A DNA stretch of 37,847 bases from Multifurca ochricompacta (taxonomy: Eukaryota > Basidiomycota > Agaricomycetes > Russulales > Russulaceae): the NCBI GenBank assembly GCA_022496185.1, contig WTXG01000316.1:1-37847 (forward strand), read 5' to 3'. Under the pieces are notes generated by a model, which saw nothing but the letters and a program-made list of their open reading frames with translations, was not told the origin of the DNA and did not search any database. Both the position numbers and the translations under genes were made by a program. Below, one piece after another: positions 29,190-37,847 of this stretch (position 1 is the first letter of the stretch; each line of letters opens with the position of its first letter).

Positions 29190-29698
29190 TGTCAAACAAT
29201 CATGCTGCTGGTTATACTGACTGTGGTTAGTAGCGGTGAGGCTAGAAAGACAAGTATACTTCAGAGGTTGAAGAAACTCTATATTACTATTCTACTGACC
29301 TAGAAAGACAAGTATCTACAAGAGACGGTTAGTCAAAGGTATGGTAGAAAGTATAGTAGGACTTACACTTCAGAGGTTGAAGAAACTCTGAAGTGAAAGA
29401 GACGAAACAGACACCCTTATATACCCATGGGGGCCAGGGGAAATGGTCTGTGCACACTGGGAATAAGTCCACAAGTGCCGGACAATAAACAGAGAGGGAT
29501 AAAGGCCATTGGCCAAAGAGATATCACATGCTTACTGCGCATTACTAAGTCCATCACTAATCAGCTGAGTAAGGTGAGAAAGAAATGTAATAAAGATAAC
29601 ATAAAAAGTCCGATACTCCGGAATCTAATCTAATCTAATCTACAGCTTAAGCGAAACTTAGATGCCTGAAGCATCTCCAGACACGTCCTGTGTCAACA
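29190..29698 (-). repeat. copia2 3' LTR
   Basis: 509 bp, TGTCAAACA to TGTGTCAACA on the plus strand. The sense strand has GGTATATAAGG, and about 35 nt later a hairpin ACTTCAGAG-loop-CTCTGAAGT. The polypurine tract GGAGGGA (minus strand) adjoins at 29699-29705. The left flank is CCTAC; the other copy is outside the window. Confidence 0.95.
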
Positions 29699-29949
29699 TC
29701 CCTCCATGGTGAAGGCATCGATCATTAAGTGGAATGAATTGAATGAGCACACTGCTGTTCACAATTGAATGAACATATCACCAGCCAGAGATCCAACTTC
29801 TCTAACTCTTTGTGAGCTTTGCATACGAGTTGTAGATTCGCTTATGCAAGTCTACACACCTCTTGCGTCACTCTCGAGGTCGAGAACGTGCTCATGTGGC
29901 ATGGTGGGAAAGTGAAACTGGTGAACAAAGTCTCCAGATTCCAGCTCCT
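29699..29949 (-). other. copia2 3' non-coding region
   Basis: About 250 bp between the pol stop and the 3' LTR, holding the polypurine tract at its end. No frame or other signal seen. Confidence 0.7.
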
Positions 29950-30688
29950 TCATTCCAGCACTAGTCCAAAACCAGTTACCATAAGATCAAAAGATGATCT
30001 AGGCAGAGACTTTGTAAGGCCATCTGCCAGCATCTCTCCAGTGGGAGTTCGCACCAAGTCAATCTGGTGTGATTCTACGTACTCCCTAATGGCATGGTAC
30101 TTTATTGGTATGTGCTTTGATCGCCTTCCTGTGACAGGGTTTAATGCAAGATCTACTGCACCCTTGTTGTCACAATGCAGTTGTATGGGTGAAGTAACTT
30201 CATACCCTAATTCCTGCATAAACGTCCTATACCACGCTGCCTGATTTGAAGCCTCAGCAAGGCTCATATACTCAGCTTCAGTGGTGGACTGTGCTACTGT
30301 CTTCTGCTTCCTGGAGCACCAGCTAATGGCTCCATTAGCAAGGAAAAAGACGTAGCCAGAGGTGGAGTGGCGGTCCTCTTGATCTCCCCATGAGGAGTCC
30401 GCAAAGCCATGAAGGCCTACTTCACCATTCCCTCCAGAATAGCGCAACTTGTAGTCTTTTGTAGCATTTAGATAGGCTAAGACATACTTTGCTAGTCGCA
30501 TGTGCTGCTGGGAAGGGTTGGAAGCGAATTGACTAAGGCGTGCAACAGCAAAACTAATGTCAGGTCTGCTTCCAATCTGCACCCAAAGCAGAGACCCCAT
30601 TAACTGCTGATACCTCTTAATATCAGAGGTAGATGCTTGGTCTTCAAACTTGACCAAATGAACATCCACGCCAGAGGGTAGAGGAGTA
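29950..30688 (-). pseudogene. pol: copia2 pol, RNase H part
   Basis: C-terminal part of the copia2 polyprotein, downstream of the Tc1 insertion. It starts around TPLPSGVDVHLVKFEDQ, has QLMGSLLWVQIGSRPDISFA (end of the RT/connection region), then the RNase H catalytic residues in GFADSSWGDQEDRHSTSGY, TEAEYMSLAEA and LHCDNKGAVDLALNP, with the typical HIPIKYHAIREYV close. It ends at TAG/TGA at 29950. No stop lies inside this part. It is separated from the RT only by the Tc1 element, which preserves phase. The enzyme would remove the RNA strand during reverse transcription. Confidence 0.93.
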
Positions 30689-31049
30689 CAGTGCCTCACA
30701 AAACTGAGTCAATGTTTTGCACTTTTGCACTGTTTGTTGAATATTGAATCAGCCAAAAAAATATAAACAAAGTCTTGGTATACCATAAAAGGTACAAGAT
30801 AAGGGCTATGTAATGCAACAATAATTATTTAATTCTGATCAAAACCTGTGGAGCTATGCCCATTTCAAATTGGGGACTCATTGACTCAGTTTTGTGAGGG
30901 GGTATCAGAAATATCAGAATCTGATGCTCCACCAAATGTACAGCAACCAATCCTTAATATATGGTTACCACAGTTATCTTAATATTGATGGGACCTGGAA
31001 TAGAGCTATTTAACCATGGTTTACATTCCCAGAATATTATAATTTCCCA

Positions 31050-31493
31050 ATGCACCCCACCTCCTCTGCTCAGAAAGAAGACATGCTCTCTCTGGCCTCT
31101 GAAGGTCATTCCACTCACACTATTGCCTCCAGACTCAGCCTCAGCCAGTCCACAGTCTCTGGGACACTCAGAACTCTCCTTACCAACCATCAGTCACCTC
31201 ATTTTGGTCATCCTTCCAAGCTCTCTGGTACCTCTGAACATGCTATCATGATACAAATCACCACAGGAAAGGTTGGCAATGCTGTCCAGGCCACAAAGCA
31301 CATCAATTCCATCATCCCCAACCATGTCTCTTCACAAACTGTGCATTGGGTTCTTAAACAACATTCATTCAAGGCTGTAACAAAGAAGAAAAAGCCACTA
31401 CTCTCTGCAGTACATTGCAAGAAGCACTTAGCCTTTGCTTTGAAGTACAGAGAGTGGACTATGGAGGACTGGCATCTGACCCGATCTTGTTGA
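31050..31493 (+). pseudogene. Tc1-type transposase, N-terminal half (left arm)
   Basis: Frame of about 147 codons beginning MHPTSSAQKEDMLSLASEG. It has a helix-turn-helix (STHTIASRLSLSQSTVSGTL) and a second DNA-binding part (GKVGNAVQATKHINSIIPNH; TVHWVLKQHSFKAV), the paired DNA-binding region of Tc1 transposases. It ends at EWTMEDW, where the unpaired centre begins, just before the first catalytic Asp. It is a truncated gene: the DDE catalytic domain is absent. Confidence 0.88.
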
Positions 31494-31947
31494 TTTTGGT
31501 CTCATCTGACCAAATCACCCTCTCCCAGTCCTCCATAGTCCATTTTTGGTACTTCAAAGCAAAGGCTAAGTGCTTCTTGCAATGTACTGCAGAGAGTAGT
31601 GGCTTTTTCTTCTTTGTTACAGCCTTGAATGAATGTTGTTTAAGAACCCAGTGCACAGTTTGTGAAGAGACATGGTTGGGGATGATGGAATTGATGTGCT
31701 TTGTGGCCTGGACAGCATTGCCAACCTTTCCTGTGGTGATTTATATGATGATAGCATGTTCAGAGGTAGCAGAGAGCTTGGAAGGATGACCAAAATGAGG
31801 TGACTGATGGTTGGTAAGGAGAGTTCTGAGTGTCCTAGAGACTGTGGACTGGCTGAGGCTGAGTCTGGAGGCAATAGTGTGAGTGGAATGACCTTCAGAG
31901 GCCAGAGAGAGCATGTTTTCTTTCTGAGCAGAGGAGGTGGGGTGCAT
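31459..31947 (-). pseudogene. Tc1-type transposase, N-terminal half (right arm)
   Basis: Mirror copy of the left-arm gene on the opposite strand, starting MHPTSSAQKENMLSLASEG at 31947 and broken by a stop after SEHAIII (31741-31743), with the reading phase continuing at MHWVLKQHSFKAV (31656). It extends slightly further than the left arm: the centre adds ERVIWSDETKINKIGSD, which contains the WSDE motif of a Tc1 catalytic domain. The rest of the DDE domain is missing. Thus the right arm is the original sequence and the left arm was probably copied or ligated from it. Confidence 0.85.
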
Positions 31948-32311
31948 TGGGAAATTATAATATTCTGGGAATGTAAACCATGGTTAAATAGCTCTATTCC
32001 AGGTCCCATCAATATTAAGATAACTGTGGTAACCATATATTAAGGATTGGTTGCTGTACATTTGGTGGAGCATCAGATTCTGATATTTCTGATACCCACT
32101 CACATAACTGAGTCAATGAGTCCCCAATTTGAAATGGGCATAGCTCCACAAGTTTTGATCAGAATTACATAATTATTGTTGCATTACATAACCCTTATCT
32201 TGTACCTTTTATGGTCTACCAAGACTTTGTTTATATTTGTTTTGGCTGATGTGATATTCAACAGACAGTGCAAAAGTGCAAAACATTGACTCAGTTTTGT
32301 GAGGCACTGTA

Positions 32312-33279
32312 TATACTGGGTTGGAATCCCCCATTCCAAACCTCTCAACTATTGAGGATACATAGGCTGTCTGGTCGATATCCAGTGTCTTGTTAGGACG
32401 GTCCCTGGTGATGTTAACTCCAAGGTATGACTGGATTTCACCAAGATCGGTCATCTCATATCGGCTAGATAGAGAGTCCTTCAGCCATTGAATCTTCTTA
32501 GTGGAGGACCCAAGTATAGTGATGTCATCAACATATAAAATGATGAAAAGTGAACCATCCCCCTCTTGGTGATGATACACATATACTCCTGCATCAGAGT
32601 ACGTCCGAGTAAAGCTCAGTTCATTGAGAACTGCATGGAATTGCAAGTTCCATGCCCGGGAAGCTTGTTTGAGGCCATACAGAGCCTTCTGTAGCCTACA
32701 AACTTTGGACTCTTGTCCAGCAACGACGAAACCAACAGGTTGCTCCATATAAATCTCCTCATCCAGATCGCCATGTAGGAATGCCGATTTGACATCCATC
32801 TGGTGGATTTCCCAATCCTCAAGCGCAGCCAACGCTAACAATAGTCTAAGAGACTCAAATCTGGCGACTGGGGAGAAGGTTTCATTGAAGTCCACCCCCT
32901 CTATTTGGGTGAACCCTTTTGCTACAAGCCTAGCACGAAAGCGTCCATCTGCTTTCAATTTAAAGACCCATTTGGACTTTACAGCCTTTCTACCTTCAGG
33001 AAGGTCTTCAAGGTGCCACACTTTAAGTTTTTCTAAGGCATCAATTTCATATTGACATGCCTCAAGCCAGTCACTGGCATTATCAGACTCCATTGCTTCT
33101 TTAAAAGTAAGAGGATCCCTATAAGGCGATCCTGCAGCATTGAGTAGATCCATCTGACCAAGTCTGGAAGAACCCTGCACAAACTCTGCATTATCCTCGT
33201 TGTAGAAGCGAGGATTCAGACGATGATTTCTGTTGGGACGTGCAGTATCCAAGTCTAAATCTTCTTGGATTGCCCTGTC
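32312..33279 (-). pseudogene. pol: copia2 pol, reverse transcriptase part
   Basis: Copia RT, open from the TGA at 33280 down to the Tc1 insertion. It begins after a linker, PNRNHRLNPRFYNEDNAEF, then KSKWVFKLKADGRFRARLV (RT block 1), FSPVARFESLRLLLALAA, HQMDVKSAFLHGDLDEEIYM (first catalytic Asp in MDVKSAFL), LQKALYGLKQASRAW, and the active-site YVDD at 32524-32535. It ends near MGDSNPVY where the Tc1 element starts in a TA. All RT motifs are intact. It continues in phase as the RNase H part at 30688. Confidence 0.93.
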
Positions 33280-35485
33280 TCATCGTTCAGAGCGTGGACT
33301 TGTCCTCTGAAAATTAGGTTGAGGAATTCTGTCTGCAATTCTTTGTGATTTTCTAATTGCTCGGGTTCTTTTGGGAGGGGAGGATGGTTCCATGACTTGT
33401 GATGGAGGGGTCTGATATATAGTCTGAGGATGTGTGGTGTCTACATTACGTGTGGGTGTGGTAGGCTGTGGTGCTAATTGAGGAGGTACGATGTCCTCCT
33501 GTTCCTCTTCCAGGTCTTCCTCATCCTGAGGAGCCTCAGGAACATGCATAGCTGTTGCTGGTGGTGGCTGGACATGGCCACCAGGTAAAGTAAATGAGCC
33601 ACCTTGACTAGGTTGCTCTACAGGTTTCTCTGCTCTGTTGTCCTTATCAGAGTGGGATGGGAAGGATCTCTCATCAAATGTAACATCTCGTGAGAAGATG
33701 AGAGACCAGGTATGACTATCCCAAAGTGTATAGCCCTTAGAAGTGGGCTCATACCCAACAAAGACGGCTTCCCTTGCTTTGGGATCTAATTTACGCCGCT
33801 TGCCCTCTGGAACATGGTAATAGGCTTTGCAACCAAAGACCTTAAAATATGAGACATCTGGTTTGTTCCCAACCAGAAGCTCAAGCGGAGTTTTCCACTT
33901 ATTAGAACGGATGGGAGTTCTGTTATATATATGACATGCTGTCTCGACAGCACACTCCCAAAAGCCAAGAGACAGGCCAGCATCGTGCAGCATGCTAGTG
34001 CCTTTTTCCATAATGGTTCTATTAAATCTCTTGGCCCTTCCATTCTGTTGTGGGCTATACGGCATCGTAAGTTTATGCTCTATGCCATAATCTTCAAGCG
34101 TTGCCTTCAGTGCCTTGTTCACATACTCGCCACCACGATCTGTATGAAGACACTTGATTTTGTGATTAAATTTATTTTCAAGTAGTGTCTTCAGTTTATT
34201 AAAAACTGGTGTGAACAGATCTTTAGACTTCATTGGAACGATTAAAGCGTATCTGCTAAAGTCATCCAAGAAGGTGGCAAAGTATAGATTCCCTTGTATT
34301 GAACTGCACTGCAAGGGACCTACAAGATCACTATGAAGGATCTCAAGGGGGGCTGATGCGCACTTTGAAGATGGGGGAAATGGAAGACGATGGGACTTGC
34401 CCATTTCACAGCCATAACATGGCTTGTCTTCCACTTGGCTATTATTTATTTTGAGGCCTTTTACCGCCTCAGGAGCATATCTTTTCAGGGCTTCTTTAGA
34501 CATATGGCCCATTCTTTGATGCCAGATTTCAAGTGAGGCAGATGCAGATGTATGGATACTACTTAGGACATGTTTGCCTAGTACCCAATACAATTTGCCA
34601 AACTTCCATGCTTCCGCTATAATATTGTCACCATATTTTATTGTTGCCTTCTTATTATCAAAGAACACAGTTGCCCCTTTTTCTACTAGGGCACTGGCGG
34701 AGAGTATTTTATGTCCTCCAGGCATGTGGAGTACATTGCTCAGCTCCAAGTCGAAACCTTGATCAGTCCTGATGATCACAGTGCCAACTCCACTTGTTTT
34801 GACTATGGAGTTGTCACCTAGTGATACTTCATGGGTGTGATCGACTTCATATGTATCGAAGTCTTCAAGGTTGGGACTGAAATGAGCCGTTGCTCCACTA
34901 TCAAGCATCCAATAATCTGAGTTGATGTCCAGATTATAGGTGTGAACATAAAGGCGAATGCGAGGTGCTTCTTGCACCTCCTCTATTTTGCCACTACCAT
35001 TAACTACAGTGGCTATAGTATGTACATTTTGGGCCTCAGCCCTCTTCTTGTTCCCTGCCTTGCCCTTTTTGGCATTCTCCAGGTCCTTCTTCTTCTTTGC
35101 GCAAGCGTTGGACTTGTGTCCAGGCTTTTGGCAATAGAAGCAGACCACCCCTTGTGAACTAGGGGCAGCAGCGGGAAGTGGTGATAAATTTGTATTTTTT
35201 GGTTTAGATTTGACAGGTGCAGCCTTAGACAGGACTGCACTACCACTTCCCGAGGGACCTGCCAGGTGACTTTCCTCATTTAGGAACCTCTGCACAAGGT
35301 CCTGAGGAGAGAGTCGCTCTGGATCGCCAGAGGCCAGTATCAAGCCAGCAATGGCACTGTAGGAGTCAGGGAGAGCTTTTAATAGAATGAAGCTCATCTG
35401 GAGGTCATTGACCTCCATCCTGTTCTCCCTGAGGGTACTCCTGGCATCTAGGACCTTTTGTAATTGGGTCCTAAATGTCTGTCCT
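33280..35485 (-). pseudogene. pol: copia2 gag C-terminus, protease and integrase
   Basis: Open from LTR G down to a TGA at 33280-33282. Order: gag core (NDLQMSFILLKALPDSYSAI; LSPQDLVQRFLNEESHLAGP), CCHC knuckle CFYCQKPGHKSNAC near 35115-35156, protease LDSGATAHFSP with intact Asp, integrase zinc finger (HQRMGHMSKEALKR...CYGCEMGK) and catalytic core (HSDLVGPLQ; TDRGGEY). The third catalytic residue is changed: the motif reads NGRAKRFNRT, with Lys at 34030-34032 where Glu is expected. A GKRRKLDPKAREAVFVGYEP segment follows, then an acidic/Pro-rich linker. The first 50 or so codons of the long frame starting at 35640 belong to LTR G, not to gag. Confidence 0.92.
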
Positions 35486-36105
35486 TGTGACAATCTGCGG
35501 TTTGCGTGACGTTTCGTAACGGCGTGTGACGACATTGTGACCGATATGTCGCACGCGCTGTGATAGCTGCCCCCTCTGAAGTCCCCATTTCTTTCATCAT
35601 TTATTATCTGTAGAGGGCGCAACCCCTCCTTTTCACTCATGTCCTATTATATCTCACTCCAGGGCATAACCCCTGGGATCCAGGACTACCAATCTACTTA
35701 TCAGAACCCTTTATTTAGCTTATACACTTCTGATGTACCTGTTACTGATGTGCCTCTCTTTGATGTGCCTTCTCAAACATGTATTTAGACTACTAGGTTA
35801 CAGAGACAGACCCTAAGTCTGTTCTCTTGTATCTAATACAGGTGTATTCGACTTCACAGAACTCCACTTGAACTCCCTAAGTGGCAGCTTAAGGAGCCTT
35901 CTCCCCAGTAAGCTCAGCAGGGCATATTGCCGCTGCCTTCGACTTCGTTTCCTGCACGCGCCCCCTCCATATCGTCATGGGCACTTGAAACTTTGACCCA
36001 ATTTAGATCTTCTTTGTTAGAAACCGAATCTTGAGCGCGCCCGCATCTTGAGGGCCTTTGGACATCGAAAACGAGACCGGACACAGCAGGCACCTGGCTG
36101 TGACA
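35486..36105 (+). mobile_element. Solo LTR G (C/E family) in copia2 gag
   Basis: 620 bp from TGTGACAATCTGCGG to CACCTGGCTGTGACA, with a perfect duplication GTCCT at 35481-35485 and 36106-36110. TATTTAG at about 35782 is followed 32 nt later by TAAGTCTGTTCT (35814-35825), preceded by the inverted half AGACAGACCC. The first 80 bp are rich in TGACG and related sequences. Confidence 0.94.
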
Positions 36106-36523
36106 GTCCTTCATCAAGATGGAAGGACACCAGGGCAAGCCACAGATTATATGTGGCCATGCTACCTACAGAGCCATATAGCCGCTCTAACTTATTATAC
36201 TTCTCACTAAGAGAAGGATAATTGGCATCAGAGGCTACTTGGGAGTAGACCTCTTGGGTGATGTTAAGAAAGAGGAGCCCAATTAACATTTCCTCTTCTC
36301 CCATCCATTCCCTAAGGATGGGGTCAATTACTTCCTTCTGCATTTTTTCCTTTTCCTCCTTGTCCTCTGGGAGGAGGGGCATTTCAGGATAAGGCGTGAT
36401 AATGTGCCTCCTGAGCCCATTCATCCTCAAAAGGGCATTGAAGTTGGCAGACCAGACCTGCCAGTTGGACCCATTGAGGCATTCCATCTTGGAGGAGGGA
36501 GGGAAGACAATTGAAGATGGCAT
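36106..36523 (-). pseudogene. gag: copia2 gag, N-terminal part
   Basis: Start of the copia2 gag-pol frame. I take the ATG at 36523-36521 (MPSSIVFPPSSKMECLNGSN), not the upstream one at 36598, because the typical Copia gag opening L-x-G-x-N-W-x-x-W (LNGSNWQVWSANFNALLR) follows directly. Then come MQKEVIDPILREWMGEEEML, FLNITQEVYSQVASDANYPS and YGSVGSMATYNLW up to SFHLDEG, where LTR G interrupts. The copia1 fragment at 7347-7758 shows the same junction uninterrupted. No stop occurs inside. It would be the capsid protein N-terminal domain. Confidence 0.9.
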
Positions 36524-37448
36524 TTTGAGATGTAATAAAAGTTCCTGGTTCCAAGGAGCAATTAGAACCAGTGCCCAGGTCTCGCTTAAGAGTGCCACCC
36601 CCCACTGTGGCGCTATGCTTCAGAACCTAAGAAGGTCCCACCTCTGTTGTGCGACTTTCTAGGTATAGTAAGAGCTGTCTAACGCAATCCTGCAACTAGA
36701 CATAAGCTCTGGTAGACTAGCCAGAGTGTCTAGTGTAATCAGGACTGGGAGTCATGTCATGGAGGAGCCAACTGCAAGTTCCATTAGAGACAAAGGGTGT
36801 ATAGCCCTTCCTCTAATGCTGGTGGTGGAGTCCATGATTAAGCCCTAGATGATTGGGGCCATGACTAAGTAGATGTCTAGTCTGTCTCTGGTAGGGCGTG
36901 GTTACCCTACAAAGGCAACGGATACTTATGCCCAGAGATGAAGACTATATCTACTATGTATAGACTATAGTAGTGCAGCCTACTTGTATTGAGCCCAAGC
37001 GTCATGGGAGTGACTACCCATGCCTTGTTCTAGACCCTAAACTCCACATGCGGGTTGCTAAACCCGGCTTACAGATAGAGCCAAGCATTGACTGGACTTA
37101 AAGCCACAAGCTTCTGGCTATAGGCCTACTAAAGCTATCTATGGGATGAAGACCCAGCTACAACTAAGAAATTACTAATACCTAGTGCGCACTCAAGGAG
37201 CTCAAGGTGTTTCACCCGCTTAGGGTCCCTCATCACCTTTTGCAAGAACCCCGAAGGGCTAGCCAAACAGTTCAGGATGAGCAGTAAACTGCGTCATCCT
37301 GTGGGGTGTTAAGGTGCACAGACAGTAAATAAGAAAGCTCACAGGAAGAAGCTGGTGGGAAAAACTTTGAAGCTTTTGTGAGCTTGAGTGTGCAAGAGCG
37401 AGTTGGGCTGTTTATGAACAAAAAAGGGAAATAAACAGTCAGTATGAG
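36524..37448 (-). other. copia2 5' leader
   Basis: About 925 bp between the primer-binding site and the gag start, with no long credible frame on the sense strand. It is expected to carry packaging signals, but I see no specific structure. I looked for an inserted LTR here and found no TG...CA unit with flanking duplication. Confidence 0.65.
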
Positions 37449-37465
37449 TGGCAGGGCCCATAACC
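37449..37465 (-). promoter_or_regulatory. copia2 primer-binding site, initiator tRNA-Met anticodon arm type
   Basis: The plus strand reads TGGCAGGGCCCATAACC directly beside the 5' LTR. It resembles the anticodon stem-loop of eukaryotic initiator tRNA-Met (GGGCNCAUAACCC, anticodon CAU), so the sense strand is complementary to the inside of that tRNA rather than to its 3' end. Priming by a cleaved half-tRNA is known for Drosophila copia; it is inferred here. Confidence 0.72.
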
Positions 37466-37847
37466 TGTCAAACAATCATGCTGCTGGTTATACTGACTGT
37501 GGTTAGTAGCGGTGAGGCTAGAAAGACAAGTATACTTCAGAGGTTGAAGAAACTCTATATTACTATTCTACTGACCTAGAAAGACAAGTATCTACAAGAG
37601 ACGGTTAGTCAAAGGTATGGTAGAAAGTATAGTAGGACTTACACTTCAGAGGTTGAAGAAACTCTGAAGTGAAAGAGACGAAACAGACACCCTTATATAC
37701 CCATGGGGGCCAGGGGAAATGGTCTGTGCGCACTGGGAATAAGTCCACAAGTGCCGGACAATAAACAGAGAGGGATAAAGGCCATTGGCCAAAGAGATAT
37801 CACATGCTTACTGCGCATTACTAAGTCCATCACTAATCAGCTGAGTA
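37466..37847 (-). repeat. copia2 5' LTR, truncated by window edge
   Basis: First 382 bp (plus-strand order) of the 5' LTR, identical to 29190-29571 except one G/A at a CpG in CTGTGCGCACTGGG. It contains the TATA box and the downstream hairpin. Confidence 0.95.

Larger units (their letters stand above)
30689..32309. mobile_element. Palindromic Tc1-like element
   Basis: 1,621 bp between TA dinucleotides (30687-30688 and 32310-32311). It begins CAGTGCCTCACAAAACTGAG and ends with the reverse complement. The whole element is an inverted duplication: arms 30689-31472 and 31525-32309 (784 and 785 bp) around a 52-bp unpaired centre. Each arm carries the same terminal sequence and the same N-terminal half of a Tc1-type transposase, pointing inward. 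Each arm also has an inner, inverted copy of the tip motif. No full transposase is present, so mobility would need an enzyme in trans. Confidence 0.92.
29190..37847 (-). mobile_element. Copia element copia2, 5' LTR running off the right edge
   Basis: Minus-strand Ty1/Copia element, 3' LTR at 29190-29698, interior 29699-37465, 5' LTR from 37466. Over the visible 382 bp the LTRs differ at one CpG position, so it is young. Gag and pol form a single frame from 36523 to 29950, interrupted by LTR G, one TGA (33280-33282) and a palindromic Tc1 element. Both insertions preserve phase: adding target duplications, G is 625 bp and Tc1 1,623 bp, and the frames on each side agree accordingly. Without them the ORF is about 1,441 codons. 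It is inserted in the integrase of E. Confidence 0.95.

Noticed and set aside
31050..31947. Two functional Tc1 transposase genes
   Set aside because: Both are N-terminal halves; the catalytic domain is missing except for a WSDE motif in the centre.
35500..35640. N-terminus of a 786-residue copia2 protein
   Set aside because: The first 50 or so codons are antisense LTR G sequence; gag resumes only at 35485, as the copia1 fragment and the GTCCT duplication show.
36524..37448. Extra insertion in the copia2 leader
   Set aside because: No TG...CA unit, terminal repeat or flanking duplication was found; a long leader is sufficient explanation.
37449..37465. Partial tRNA-Met gene
   Set aside because: Only the anticodon-arm sequence is present and it sits exactly at the LTR edge, so it is a primer-binding site.

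Overview
The window contains only transposable elements. I see no host gene, tRNA gene, rRNA gene or CRISPR array. The mix is chromodomain Ty3/Gypsy elements, a Ty1/Copia family and a Tc1/mariner-type DNA transposon, inserted into one another. This mix, together with heavy C-to-T decay at CpG, suggests a heterochromatic block of a filamentous fungus, most likely a basidiomycete. The organism is inferred from element types and decay pattern; no host marker is present. LAYOUT. 1-4061: old CpG-poor Gypsy 'A' (minus strand, left end outside), with a solo Copia LTR at 1653-2166. 4062-5357: 3' end of a B-type Gypsy ('B1', plus). 5358-6272: piece of a second B-type element ('B2'). 6273-6668: truncated C-type LTR ('H'). 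6669-6943: Tc1-like end. 6944-7346: partial Copia LTR. 7347-7758: Copia gag piece. 7759-8194 and 15020-15731: one large LTR-like unit 'D', split by Gypsy 'C' (8195-15014, minus, near-intact, TSD CTGAC). 15732-29189: Gypsy 'E' (plus), split by a Copia solo LTR (15866-16365), Gypsy 'B' (16703-24229, minus, TSD CGCTG) and solo LTR 'F' (25170-25747, TSD CGATC), and cut off by Copia 'copia2'. 29190-37847: copia2 (minus, right end outside), carrying a palindromic Tc1 element (30689-32309) and solo LTR 'G' (35486-36105, TSD GTCCT). HOW IT WORKS. Both Gypsy families appear to be self-primed like Tf1. The primer-binding site beside the 5' LTR is complementary to an 11-12 nt motif in the LTR, and that motif lies 32-35 nt downstream of a TATA-like box, where the transcript should begin. 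The two families use different motifs, each matched to its own primer-binding site. copia2 instead appears to prime from the anticodon arm of initiator tRNA-Met. The most unusual item is in the B family. Its pol frame runs on about 410 codons past the integrase chromodomain into a region with three CCHC-type knuckles and a fourth Cys/His cluster. This region is present in three separate copies here (B, B1, B2). DECAY. Nearly all premature stops are TGA, mostly where a related copy encodes Arg. Two catalytic residues (B protease Asp, copia2 integrase Glu) are lost by changes that fit CpG transitions. All five differences between the two LTRs of C are CpG transitions. No element in the window appears autonomous as it stands; C is closest.
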